From: Paenibacillus marchantiae
Lineage (GTDB): Bacteria > Bacillota > Bacilli > Paenibacillales > Paenibacillaceae
Assembly (NCBI RefSeq): GCF_028771845.1
Contig: NZ_CP118270.1
Coordinates: 2,666,001-2,730,000 of the forward strand
Length of the DNA stretch: 64,000 nt
Direction of reading: 5' to 3'
In this document: piece by piece, positions 27,138 through 35,789 of the stretch
How positions within the stretch are numbered: the stretch's first letter is position 1
Layout: every line of letters starts with the position of its first letter
Translations under genes and position numbers: made by a program
The notes under the pieces: model-generated
The model's database searches: none
What the model was told of the DNA's origin: nothing
Seen by the model: the letters and a program-made list of their open reading frames with translations, nothing else

Positions 27138-27838
27138 GGATGGCACATTTTTGTGTACTACATTGAAAATCAGATTTAAGTTGGGATTTTGTATGCGCAC
27201 ATTTTTGTGCACATTGGATTACAAGCAACTATATAGACATTACAATTGAAAAGCGTAAGAAATTTAACTAGTGTCTTGTTTGATGTTCGTGTTCTCAATA
27301 TGGACAATTTTGTCCACATTGGATTATATCCTATTATTGATCCGCTTCTAGCAAATTAACGAACAGTACTTTTCCGAGAAATCTCGATTAGACTCAGTAC
27401 ACCTCATTTTGACGGTAACTAAGCCTCTCGTCAAATTGACGACAGCCTATCTAGACGACCAATGATCGTGTTGAGAATTGTTGGACGTTGTGTCCAACTC
27501 TAACGTGAGTGTCCATTGTGAACATGTGTTCTACAGAGTGTATAGCTGTTTAACACTGCGTGAAACCATATTGAGAACATCCTCGTGACGGTCACAGTGG
27601 ATTCGTGACATCAGCTAAAATAAGGGTAACTCCAAATAGAAGGCCCCTGCTAGACTTCGATCATGAGTCTGGGATCGTGCATATTATAATCCACGACTTC
27701 AATTACAAAGTGGATAATAATCCACTTCGTTAACTATCGTGAGCTTCACAGAAAGATTACGATATTATATGCGACCAAAGTCTCCTATCTGCGTATATTA
27801 ACTTGTGTGATAACATTAAGTTGGGAGAGATGGATTAA
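27138..27838. repeat. 700-bp gene-free tract packed with perfect inverted repeats
   Basis: At least nine short perfect inverted repeats of different sequence occur, among them GCACATTTTTGTGC (27197-27210), TGGACAATTTTGTCCA (27301-27316), CGAGAAATCTCG (27375-27386), TCGTCAAATTGACGA (27429-27443), GTTGGAC/GTCCAAC (27480-27498), GTGACGGTCAC (27585-27595), AGACT/AGTCT (27652-27670) and AAGTGGATAATAATCCACTT (27708-27727). The first two are each followed by ACATTGGATTA, and a weaker copy stands at 27143. No coding frame is convincing. Confidence 0.75.
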
Positions 27839-28201
27839 ATGTCTATGAATAGAGAAGCCGAATTTAGAGAAAATTCTTTGAACGAGTGGGCTAGGAAATT
27901 GGACAGAGATCTAAAAGAACTTAATGAAGAAATTAAAGACAACGAAGAGAAAATATATGTTTTAAATATGAAACGTGAGATTCTAGTAAATCTACTTGAA
28001 ACTGAAAATTTATCTACTTCTATAAGAAATTTTATTACAAATCAAGCCAATGATGTGGTAAATGTATTAGATGGACTGGTTCAAGAAAAACTACAACTAA
28101 CCAAACAGAAAGATGAACTTCAATCAGCCAACAATCTTATCCGAAACAAAATTGATATTGAACTGGCTAAAATTGATTTAGACGAAGATGATGAATATTA
28201 A
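27839..28201 (+). CDS. Coiled-coil protein of unknown function
   Basis: 120 aa, almost entirely charged helix with heptad character (LDRDLKELNEEIKDNEEKI, later LTKQKDELQSANNLIRNKI). GGGAGAGATGGATTAA precedes the ATG. Probably an oligomer; partner unknown. A terminator (AAGCATCCTCGCGATGCTTTTTT) follows at 28207-28232. Confidence 0.65.
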   Translation: MSMNREAEFRENSLNEWARKLDRDLKELNEEIKDNEEKIYVLNMKREILVNLLETENLSTSIRNFITNQANDVVNVLDGLVQEKLQLTKQKDELQSANNLIRNKIDIELAKIDLDEDDEY

Positions 28202-28206
28202 ACACT

Positions 28207-28232
28207 TTAAGCATCCTCGCGATGCTTTTTTC
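28207..28232 (+). terminator. Intrinsic terminator
   Basis: AAGCATC, loop CTCGC, GATGCTT, then a T-run. Confidence 0.8.
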
Positions 28233-28342
28233 TTTGGCCTTCTACACAGGGAAATTAACCATGATGTATTAGAATATATCACTATGCGATAGTCCTATTG
28301 TAGATGGTATAATATTCCTATCTTACATAAGGAGTGATATAG

Positions 28343-28426
28343 ATGAATGAAGCAACAATGTCTAGTTTGATTGACATGATTTATGATATGAGGACAAAAG
28401 AGAAGAAGGTTGAGGACGCTCTATGA
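28343..28426 (+). CDS. Very short ORF coupled to the next gene
   Basis: 27 codons (MNEATMSSLIDMIYDMRTKE...) with a strong AAGGAGTGATATAG site. Its TGA directly abuts the GTG start of the next gene, so it may be a leader peptide that couples translation. Confidence 0.45.
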   Translation: MNEATMSSLIDMIYDMRTKEKKVEDAL

Positions 28427-28696
28427 GTGGATTGGAGTGTGTATGATAAATATATTGAAGACCTCGAAGAGATCATCTTAGATGCGGTAGGAATGCCTAA
28501 GGATAATACAGTTGAAATGATTAAACTGCATGGCGAGGACGCAGCACACGAGCACAAAGATATGTTTTGTAGGGACACTCCTTCTGAATGGTTCTATGCA
28601 CATGGTAATGGAGAATTAAGTAAGGAACAGTTAATCTACAATGTTAAGAATTGGCGTGAATTGTTTGGCATGAAGAGTGAGTGGATTGATTTATAA
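28427..28696 (+). CDS. Unknown protein
   Basis: 89 aa, acidic (MDWSVYDKYIEDLEEIILD). Starts at GTG 28427 immediately after the short ORF. Family not recognised; soluble. Confidence 0.55.
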   Translation: MDWSVYDKYIEDLEEIILDAVGMPKDNTVEMIKLHGEDAAHEHKDMFCRDTPSEWFYAHGNGELSKEQLIYNVKNWRELFGMKSEWIDL

Positions 28697-28714
28697 TAAA
28701 AGGAGTCGATTGAT

Positions 28715-29023
28715 ATGGTTAAGATTACTTTCTTAGATGGAACCGATATTACAATTAACGAAGAGACTGTGATATATGGTTATACAAATTTTTCTGATGA
28801 TCCAGAAAAGGAATTCTACTTAAAAGAATTTTACACCAATTCTATTAATGGAAATGAAGGTAAGAAAACTTCCCGATTGACAACATATGATGAGAAAATT
28901 GGTATTATGGGATTCATACTTTCAGTTGATTGTTTTTTAATTGGTGAAGACACGAAGAACAGCATACTTTATCGTTCTACAGCAGTAAAATCGGTAGAAA
29001 ATTTGGACTTCTATTTTGATTAA
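28715..29023 (+). CDS. Unknown protein
   Basis: 102 aa, beta-rich and soluble (MVKITFLDGTDITINEETVIYG). AAAGGAGTCGATTGAT precedes the ATG. A terminator follows at 29027-29050 (AAGCATCCTTCGGGGTGCTTTTT). Confidence 0.6.
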   Translation: MVKITFLDGTDITINEETVIYGYTNFSDDPEKEFYLKEFYTNSINGNEGKKTSRLTTYDEKIGIMGFILSVDCFLIGEDTKNSILYRSTAVKSVENLDFYFD

Positions 29024-29026
29024 TAT

Positions 29027-29052
29027 AAAGCATCCTTCGGGGTGCTTTTTCT
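29027..29052 (+). terminator. Intrinsic terminator
   Basis: AAGCATC, loop CTTCG, GGGTGCTT, T-run. It is a near copy of the terminator at 28207. Confidence 0.8.
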
Positions 29053-29284
29053 TATGCGGACAATATGAATAGCCACTATTGAAACAAGGATTGAATCAGT
29101 AGTAGTCAAACTGGTTACCACTGAACACAGTTACATTCAAATACATAGGTAGACTGACACTTGTTGTTGTATAATTGTGGTAGCAAATTAAGTGGATTGA
29201 TAGGGACCAGCGTATTATGTACTGATATATGAAATTGCGTAGTTATTCTGAGTGAAATAATACTTTTATAAGGAGATTAGTCAA

Positions 29285-30121
29285 ATGGGTTGGTTACAAA
29301 AAATGGATGTATCCCTTGATCAAATTAGAGGGCTTGTGTTAGAAGTTTTTAAGAGTGTACCACAAAGCCAGTATGTCAGAGTATGTAGTGATGTAGCACA
29401 ACTTGCAGTAAGTAAAGGCCTAATCTTAAATATAGGGAACAACAACAGTGGACATTTTGGGAGGGAATATGTATTAGATGGTAACGATGAGGATCGCGTC
29501 AGAGAGATTATATGGAACTTAATAGTTGAAGGCGTATTAATGATTGGAATTAATGCAAGTAATTCTGAATGGCCATGGCTTAAACTTACAGATTACGGGC
29601 ATTCGGTTGTAGACTCAGAAATGCCTATGCCACATGACCCATCAGGATACTTAAGTAGCATAAAACAAGATATTCCTGAAATTGACGAACTAATTATTAC
29701 ATATATGACTGAATGTCTAAAGGCGTATCGAATTAATCTTTTGTTATCCTCTACGATTATGCTTGGCTGCGCTTCTGAAAAGGCTCTACTCTTACTCATT
29801 GATTCATTTATTAACTCATTTCATGATGAAGCAAAGCGTAAGCAGATTTATGATAAATTCGCAAATAGAATGATTAAGAGACAATTCGATGAATTGACAA
29901 GAAGTCTTACGACGATCCAATCGAGTATCCCGAAAGATATCAGTGATGGGTTAAATAATGTATTACTTGGAGTTTTTGAAATGATCAGAAACTATCGCAA
30001 TGATGCTGGTCATCCAACAGGAGTAACCATCTCAAAGGAGCAAGTGTATGCCAATATTCAGGTCTTTATTCCGTATCTTAAGAAGATATATCAATTAATA
30101 AATTTCTTTAAAACGCTATAA
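29285..30121 (+). CDS. HEPN-motif protein, possible abortive-infection RNase
   Basis: 278 aa. The C-terminal half carries MLGCASEKALLLLIDSF near residue 158 and YRNDAGHPTG near residue 238; R-N-D-A-G-H fits the RX4-6H motif of HEPN RNases. The N-terminal half looks like a wing/HTH-type domain (LTDYGHSVV). HEPN proteins often act in toxin-antitoxin and phage-defence systems. It has its own intergenic promoter region and AAGGAGATTAGTCAA before ATG 29285. No nucleotidyltransferase partner is adjacent. Confidence 0.6.
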   Translation: MGWLQKMDVSLDQIRGLVLEVFKSVPQSQYVRVCSDVAQLAVSKGLILNIGNNNSGHFGREYVLDGNDEDRVREIIWNLIVEGVLMIGINASNSEWPWLKLTDYGHSVVDSEMPMPHDPSGYLSSIKQDIPEIDELIITYMTECLKAYRINLLLSSTIMLGCASEKALLLLIDSFINSFHDEAKRKQIYDKFANRMIKRQFDELTRSLTTIQSSIPKDISDGLNNVLLGVFEMIRNYRNDAGHPTGVTISKEQVYANIQVFIPYLKKIYQLINFFKTL

Positions 30122-30234
30122 AACAATTCTTTTACTGGAATATCTTATTATTTCTGAATAGATCGTTCAGAAGCGAAATTGAAGAAAGCAAAATTAACGA
30201 TAAATGATTCTGTAAGAAAGAGGATATTAAATTC

Positions 30235-30954
30235 ATGAGTTATTACGAACTAGCTGTTGAGAGAATTAAGAATATTGACGCGAATCAATACATTGGAATC
30301 TCCAATAAAAGATACGAAGAGGTAAGGTCTAGAGGTAAATATGAAGCAGATGCTAGGTTGATTGCTGAGTATTACCGAAGAGTTGGTGTTTATTTACAGT
30401 TCATCTCCAAAGAAGTTACAAGTATCTATGTCGGAATGGATTTGTTATTAGGCTATAAAATGGCCGATAATGAATGGGACGAGCTATTGGCTACAGCTCC
30501 GAACTACAAAGAAATTGATTTTTATCTTATGAAATTATTAAGCATGCACTATCTACGATGGTGTAATCTACTTGATAGTGGCAACAATATTGCACTTCAG
30601 TTTCCAGACATTTATGAACCCATGATAAAATTATTCGAAATAGGTGGTGGGCGGATTAGCACGCATCATCATGAGCTGGTTGGTGGGTTTGGAGCTTTTT
30701 CTCGTTCAATTGACGCAAAAAGAGGGCATAAGAAACCTATTGATATAAGTGATAATGCTCTTGCAACAATAATTGAAGAGATAGAACTAGCAGAAGCATA
30801 TCTGGAAGAGTATAAAGGAGGTAATCTATCAGAAAAAAATTGTGTTCGATGTGGCAACACATTATTGATTCATTCAAACATAACTGAGTATGGTTATCAA
30901 TGGTACAAAATTAAATGTGAATCTAAAGATTGTTTTGATAATAATTTCTCATGA
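30235..30954 (+). CDS. Unknown protein with a C-terminal zinc-ribbon
   Basis: 239 aa. The N-terminal 190 residues are helical and unrecognised (GGFGAFSRSIDAKRGHKKP in the middle). The tail has CVRCGNTLL near residue 204 and KCESKDCF near residue 227, a probable zinc ribbon. Start ATG 30235 after AAAGAGGATATTAAATTC. Confidence 0.55.
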   Translation: MSYYELAVERIKNIDANQYIGISNKRYEEVRSRGKYEADARLIAEYYRRVGVYLQFISKEVTSIYVGMDLLLGYKMADNEWDELLATAPNYKEIDFYLMKLLSMHYLRWCNLLDSGNNIALQFPDIYEPMIKLFEIGGGRISTHHHELVGGFGAFSRSIDAKRGHKKPIDISDNALATIIEEIELAEAYLEEYKGGNLSEKNCVRCGNTLLIHSNITEYGYQWYKIKCESKDCFDNNFS

Positions 30955-31001
30955 ATTTATATAAGAAATGAGTCTTTCATTGGAAGGAGATAAAATAAAG
31001 T

Positions 31002-31298
31002 ATGAGAAATAATAAATTTTATGAATTTTCAGATGCGTACGCCAGACTTATAGAAGCTTCAACTGAAGATTATGCAATTTTCAGTAAAAAACTCCCTGAT
31101 ATTATTGATTTTATTGAATTTGATATCAATTCAAAAACGTATATAAGGAGACCTATATCCACGAATGAAAAGTCGAGCAATAACGATATCCGTCTAAAAT
31201 GGATAACTAGTAAATTTGAAAAATTTGAAGAGATTACTAACGTTGTATGTAATAGGGATCATGTTGATGTGTCATATAAAGAGTTCTTCGGAGTCTAG
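31002..31298 (+). CDS. Unknown small protein
   Basis: 98 aa (MRNNKFYEFSDAYARLIEAS). GGAAGGAGATAAAATAAAGT precedes the ATG. No membrane segment, family not recognised. Confidence 0.55.
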   Translation: MRNNKFYEFSDAYARLIEASTEDYAIFSKKLPDIIDFIEFDINSKTYIRRPISTNEKSSNNDIRLKWITSKFEKFEEITNVVCNRDHVDVSYKEFFGV

Positions 31299-31367
31299 TT
31301 AAGATAAAATTAGCCTTTCACGGAGATAACGGCGAAAGAAAAAAATGTAAAATTAATCCATATAATC

Positions 31368-31608
31368 ATGATACTTTTTTAAAGAACAAATCAATGATTT
31401 AATATCTCACGACTGGAAGATAGTCTATGATGTTTTATCTAAAACAACAATAATCATTAATGAAGAGGGAGAGGAGATAAGCCCGCTTACCCTAGGTTTT
31501 GTTCACAATGAGATCTTAGATTACATAAATAGAAGAGAAGAAGAGCAAATTGGATTAATATATCCAGATGCCCTAAGTAAAGCCTATTATTTAAAACGTC
31601 GAAGTTGA
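31368..31608 (+). pseudogene. Frameshifted small gene
   Basis: From ATG 31368 the frame stops after four codons at a six-T run (31375-31380). One T fewer would give one frame of about 79 codons: MILFKEQINDLISHDWKIVY... to ...SKAYYLKRRS. The reading frame after the T-run is clearly protein-like. Either a real decay mutation, a slippage-controlled gene or a homopolymer sequencing error. Confidence 0.55.
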
Positions 31609-31645
31609 TAAATCATAACATTTTACATCAATGGAGGGATATGGT

Positions 31646-31978
31646 ATGGAAGCTCAGGTATACTTATTAAGGAATGTTGATGAAGAAGGGAAAGAAATAG
31701 TCACTTTCAGTAAGACTCCTCAAGCACTTAAAATGTATAAAGAGAGATATATACATAACGTTGAGTATGTTGTTTACACCATAAAGAATGGAAATGAAGA
31801 TTACTTAGTTAAGAAAGTAGGAATACCTCATGAAATGCTATTAAATATTGATCAACTCTCAGATCTTGTTGCTGATATGTTTTATGAGCAAATTGATTCC
31901 CAGCAAGGATATGATAATTATGATGTAGCTCAACTTTATAGTATTGGAGTAATAGATGTATTTGATAAGGCACTATGA
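31646..31978 (+). CDS. Unknown protein
   Basis: 110 aa (MEAQVYLLRNVDEEGKEIVT). GGAGGGATATGGT favours ATG 31646 over the in-frame ATG 15 bp upstream. Acidic, soluble; family not recognised. Confidence 0.55.
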   Translation: MEAQVYLLRNVDEEGKEIVTFSKTPQALKMYKERYIHNVEYVVYTIKNGNEDYLVKKVGIPHEMLLNIDQLSDLVADMFYEQIDSQQGYDNYDVAQLYSIGVIDVFDKAL

Positions 31979-32002
31979 AGTTTCTAGAAATGGGGTGTAG
32001 GT

Positions 32003-32290
32003 TTGACCACAAACTTATCGATAAAGGCGAAGAGAGATGGAAGTATTGAATTATTGGATTTATTTGATGCACTTTCATTGGAACAGATATGCAGAGTCCC
32101 TGCCCTTTTGAAAGAAAACCCATTATTTGGTGATAAGAAAAAGGATGCTTTATTGATCAAGGAAATAAATGAGCTGATTTATAACAAGAAACTGGACGCG
32201 CAGTTCTCAGTGGCGAAAAACAGCTCTTTGGAGTTCAAAATAATGCTCGCTGATGTGATTGAAAAGCTAATTCATTATGAGAATAGGTGA
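32003..32290 (+). CDS. Unknown protein
   Basis: 95 aa, starting at TTG 32003 behind GGGGTGTAGG. Mostly helical (ALSLEQICRVPALLKENPLF). Confidence 0.5.
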   Translation: MTTNLSIKAKRDGSIELLDLFDALSLEQICRVPALLKENPLFGDKKKDALLIKEINELIYNKKLDAQFSVAKNSSLEFKIMLADVIEKLIHYENR

Positions 32291-32322
32291 AGTTTTTTGG
32301 TATGAATTGAGGAGGTAATATT

Positions 32323-32481
32323 TTGTTGTTAGAATGTCCTGATTGTGAGTCGAATGAAGTGGAGTATGCAGGTTATGAAGTGCTGCAAGAACAGAACGGA
32401 GATATTGTAGATGTAATTGATCTGGTAATCTGTAAGAGGTGTAAGGTGACATTCCCATCGTACAATTTGAGAGAAAACTGA
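32323..32481 (+). CDS. 52-aa zinc-finger-like protein
   Basis: TTG 32323 follows GAGGAGGTAATAT. The product has CPDCESNEV at the N-terminus and CKRCKVTF near residue 38, two CxxC pairs separated by 30 residues: a minimal zinc ribbon. Confidence 0.55.
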   Translation: MLLECPDCESNEVEYAGYEVLQEQNGDIVDVIDLVICKRCKVTFPSYNLREN

Positions 32482-32491
32482 GGTGATAGAT

Positions 32492-32773
32492 TTGAAGTAC
32501 TATCCAATGCCTGACCATATAAGAAAACAGTGTAATCAACACTTTTCATACACTGTTATCGTGAACTTGTTTACCAGTAGAGATGAGATAAAGGATTACA
32601 TAAATAAGAATGTTAAGATCGATAGTGATGAGAAACTAAGTGAAGATGAATTAATCCGACGAGCAGCGGATGTCGTGGATGGATTAGTGGAGACAAACGC
32701 GGAGTTTAAGGACTATGATTCAGTGCAAGTTTCGGGATTTACTATTGCAAATGCATATAATAAAGAACTTTGA
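32492..32773 (+). CDS. Unknown protein
   Basis: 93 aa from TTG 32492 (MKYYPMPDHIRKQCNQHFSY) with GAGGTGATAGAT upstream; GTG 32483 is an alternative. Acidic helical C-terminal half. Confidence 0.5.
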   Translation: MKYYPMPDHIRKQCNQHFSYTVIVNLFTSRDEIKDYINKNVKIDSDEKLSEDELIRRAADVVDGLVETNAEFKDYDSVQVSGFTIANAYNKEL

Positions 32774-32817
32774 GTCTGTGGTGTGATGCTGATGAGAACA
32801 TAGCTCATTTCAAAAAA

Positions 32818-32850
32818 AAGAGACAGTCTCTTCTTCACTGTCTCTAAAAA
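32818..32850 (-). terminator. Intrinsic terminator
   Basis: AGAGACAGT and ACTGTCTCT pair across CTCTTCTTC; the A-run to the left acts as the T-run for the leftward gene that follows. Confidence 0.7.
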
Positions 32851-32866
32851 TTCTTTTTTAAGTTTT

Positions 32867-33484
32867 TTATATCTGAGAAGGTTCTCTGTTAGTCGATAAA
32901 TCCAATGAGTATACAGTTATCTTTGCCTTAATTCCAAAGAAAAAATTTGGCGACCCACTAAATTCAATTGAAATTGCTGAATCATCAAGTAACATAATTA
33001 CGTTAGTAGAATTAAGCTTGGCTGCGAAATAATTTTCGCTAGTTTTAACCCAATTATATATTGCTAGATTGGGAAGGGAGTTGTCGGTAGATCTTGTGAA
33101 AGCATCTTGCTGACCTGTTTCCATTGAACTTTTACACGCTTTATTAGGTATAGTGATGGTTGTAGTATTTTTATCGGCCTCAACTTGTTTGGCCTTACTT
33201 AACAAAGTGTTTACGTCATTAGTAAGATTTAATGACTTACTCATTGAAAAGAACACACTAGAGGCGTTTATACTCTCATTAAAAGTTCGTGCAGAAGTTA
33301 CTTTGATTTCTTCAGCTTGTTTAAGCTTATCATTAGAATAAATGAGATTGCTACAGGAATATTCGGTGGAATCTGGGTTTTCCTTTAATCCAATATACAA
33401 AATCAATGGGATTAGGATTAAAGAGACAATTCCAGCCAGTGCATAAGATATGTACTTCAATTTATTCGTTTCATATAAATTCAT
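32867..33484 (-). CDS. Membrane-anchored protein of unknown function
   Basis: 205 aa from ATG 33484, behind AAGGAGGTGTTAC. One N-terminal transmembrane helix (YALAGIVSLILIPLILYIGL, residues about 14-33), then an extracellular-type domain with two cysteines. It stands alone against the direction of its neighbours. The same ribosome-binding site (GGAGGTGTTAC) precedes the other leftward membrane gene at 42604. Confidence 0.6.
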   Translation of the reverse strand: MNLYETNKLKYISYALAGIVSLILIPLILYIGLKENPDSTEYSCSNLIYSNDKLKQAEEIKVTSARTFNESINASSVFFSMSKSLNLTNDVNTLLSKAKQVEADKNTTTITIPNKACKSSMETGQQDAFTRSTDNSLPNLAIYNWVKTSENYFAAKLNSTNVIMLLDDSAISIEFSGSPNFFFGIKAKITVYSLDLSTNREPSQI

Positions 33485-33654
33485 GTAACACCTCCTTGAG
33501 TTGTATAAATTTGTACGTATGAGTGCAGAAAAAGATGCATTATTCATATATCTTTTATAACAACGTACCGCATATATCCAATAAAACAGGAATAATGTTA
33601 CAATAATTTCGGCTTAAAACTAGGTTTATTTCATAAAGAATAGGAGAATTTAGG

Positions 33655-33960
33655 GTGAGAGAACGAACCAAATCAATTTTTAATCATGGTGAAGATAATG
33701 AGATTGTCGTTGAGGGGAATTCCGAAATCTTTGGAGGTGTCGATCTACAAGTAAGTGCTATTACAGCTATGCTGGAGAATCTTGATTTTAAATTTGCCAA
33801 TGATCACTTGGGGAATGATTATGCAGATAAAGCATTTACGAAGATTCTTGATTCAATGGGGAGAGCACTAAAAGCAGAAACAGAAGAGTATCCTGATGGT
33901 ATGTCTAATATTGAATTTATTCAATACTATCTTAAGTTTATGCTGGAAGAAGACAATTAA
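33655..33960 (+). CDS. Unknown acidic protein
   Basis: 101 aa from GTG 33655 (MRERTKSIFNHGEDNEIVVE). Soluble, helical; family not recognised. AGGAGAATTTAGG precedes the start. Confidence 0.55.
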   Translation: MRERTKSIFNHGEDNEIVVEGNSEIFGGVDLQVSAITAMLENLDFKFANDHLGNDYADKAFTKILDSMGRALKAETEEYPDGMSNIEFIQYYLKFMLEEDN

Positions 33961-33996
33961 ATAACTCAAAATAACTATTTTACAAGGAGATGAAGT

Positions 33997-34263
33997 ATGG
34001 ACCTCTATAAATTCAGTATTGAAAAGATTGAAGATGTTGTAAATCCATATGGAGGCACAGTTCAACAGTTTACAGTGAACTGTACTCTGTTGTTTGCTGA
34101 ACCTGTTATGAATGTGAAAGTAAAAGTAAATAGAATTGATAGCTCAATGGCTGTTATACTCAATGAATATTTAGTAATGCTAAAAGGGATTCGTGAGATG
34201 AAGTCAACTGTAAGATTGAGTATGGTTTCAGATATTAAGAAATTTGTTAAAGAGTTTGAGTAA
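33997..34263 (+). CDS. Unknown protein
   Basis: 88 aa, beta-rich (MDLYKFSIEKIEDVVNPYGG) with a helical end. AAGGAGATGAAGT precedes ATG 33997. Confidence 0.55.
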   Translation: MDLYKFSIEKIEDVVNPYGGTVQQFTVNCTLLFAEPVMNVKVKVNRIDSSMAVILNEYLVMLKGIREMKSTVRLSMVSDIKKFVKEFE

Positions 34264-34307
34264 AATGACTGTTTCAAATAGAATCTACAACACAAGGAGT
34301 GGTTCAG

Positions 34308-34634
34308 ATGATCAAAGAAAACTACGCAAAAAATCTTAATGATGATGAAAGAAATGTTATATGGAGACAATTAAATCAACAAGGTGAAATCGAATATGTC
34401 TTTAATTACACAGAGAAGCTTGCTGATTCATTAAGCGATCCATCTAAAACTAGAAGTGTTAATAGAGAGGATCGACTTAATCTTGAAGAGTGGTACGCCA
34501 AAATGGAGTTGGCTTTGAAGAAAATGAAGGATAATAATAATTATTCTCTTGAAGTAAAAGCTCAATATCTGGATCGTTATAATAAGTGCATAGAGCTTGC
34601 TGGACACATTAATCAAAGGTCAATCTCAGACTGA
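34308..34634 (+). CDS. Unknown helical protein
   Basis: 108 aa from ATG 34308 behind AAGGAGTGGTTCAG. Highly charged and helical (MIKENYAKNLNDDERNVIWR). Confidence 0.55.
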   Translation: MIKENYAKNLNDDERNVIWRQLNQQGEIEYVFNYTEKLADSLSDPSKTRSVNREDRLNLEEWYAKMELALKKMKDNNNYSLEVKAQYLDRYNKCIELAGHINQRSISD

Positions 34635-34684
34635 TCTTTGATTAATAAAATGGCTATTTCAAAAGGAAAGGGAGGTTGCTGCTT

Positions 34685-35362
34685 ATGAATCGAATTTGCT
34701 TCCCTGAGAAACGCGTTTACATCATGCGAGACCACAATTGGGCATATTATGCTTGGGACATTGCAAAAAGTCTAAAGTATATCAACAAAGAATCCTCATT
34801 AATCCACGTCGATGCACATTTAGACGATTTATTTGATCAACTTGAAATTGTTGACAACGGTTGGGATACGGTAGACTCACTACAAGATTCTCATGACTAT
34901 GCTTCAAAGACTGCTATTGATGAATTTCTAGCTCCTGCTTTTGCTAAGGGATTATTCAATAATATAATTTTCCTTTCAAATGAGAATGTTCCAGATGCTT
35001 TCCATGAGGGGAATCAAACCATAATGGGGAGAGAATACAGAGGTGCTCAGTTCACAAGTTTTAGTGCCTTTAAGAGTCAAATTGAATCAGGAAAGTTAAA
35101 TAGTTTACTGAAAGGCAGAACAAAAGTTCTTGACCTTGATTTAGACTACTTCAATCTGGGAACACATATGTATTCTGGACAGATTTTGAAAAGTGATAAC
35201 GAAATCGTGGAGATATTAACTTATCTAAAGAATTATCCTTGGGATTTTATAACAGTGGCACAATCTCCAGAATTTTGTGGAGATGATGATGCAGCAAAAC
35301 ATATTTATAATTTGTTTTGTTCGGTGTTTGATTTGAATATTGAGGATGCGACCTATTGGTAG
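34685..35362 (+). CDS. UPF0489 (arginase-like fold) protein
   Basis: 225 aa from ATG 34685 behind GGGAGGTTGCTGCTT. It shows VYIMRDHNWAYYAWDI, then LIHVDAHLDD near residue 43 and VLDLDLDYFNLG near residue 146. These Asp/His-rich motifs match UPF0489 proteins, related to ureohydrolases and probably metal-binding. Substrate unknown. It lies directly before a receiver-like gene and a methyltransferase-like gene. Confidence 0.65.
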   Translation: MNRICFPEKRVYIMRDHNWAYYAWDIAKSLKYINKESSLIHVDAHLDDLFDQLEIVDNGWDTVDSLQDSHDYASKTAIDEFLAPAFAKGLFNNIIFLSNENVPDAFHEGNQTIMGREYRGAQFTSFSAFKSQIESGKLNSLLKGRTKVLDLDLDYFNLGTHMYSGQILKSDNEIVEILTYLKNYPWDFITVAQSPEFCGDDDAAKHIYNLFCSVFDLNIEDATYW

Positions 35363-35398
35363 ATGAAAGATGTGTTTCACAAGGAAGGTGGTGCGACC

Positions 35399-35761
35399 AT
35401 GACAAAGAAGATCAACCTCTATGTAGATGACCTCAGAGACTGTCCAGAAGGCTTTGTAGTCGCTCGTACATACTATGAAGCAATACATATTCTTGAGCAC
35501 AGAAACGTTGGTATACTTACATTAGACCATGATCTGGGTTAGGATGTGTTTGGTAATGAAATGCCCAATGGATATGACTTAGTGAAGTACTTCTGTGAGC
35601 ATGGGCTGAAGGCTGTCAAGGTCTATTTACATACAGACAATCCAGTGGGACGCACAAACATGTATGAGACACTGCTAGCTGCTCAACGTAGAGGGTTTAT
35701 AGATGAAGATATAGAAATATATCATTATCCTATAACGGAGAATAAGTATTCTGGAATTTGA
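35399..35761 (+). pseudogene. Cyclic-phosphate-processing receiver-like gene with an in-frame TAG
   Basis: ATG 35399 follows GGAAGGTGGTGCGACC. The 121-codon frame (MTKKINLYVDDLRDCPEGF..., LTLDHDLG then DVFGNEMPNGYDLVKYF) resembles small receiver-like proteins of the cREC type found in phages. Codon 48 is TAG (35540-35542), just after the conserved LDHDLG, where relatives usually have Glu or Gln. The rest of the frame is intact to a stop at 35761. Probable nonsense mutation. Confidence 0.6.
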
Positions 35762-35789
35762 AATGACTTTTATTACGGAGGGGCAATAA

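Noticed and set aside
27138..27838. CRISPR array
   Set aside because: The inverted repeats differ from each other and there is no regular repeat-spacer unit; no cas gene is present.
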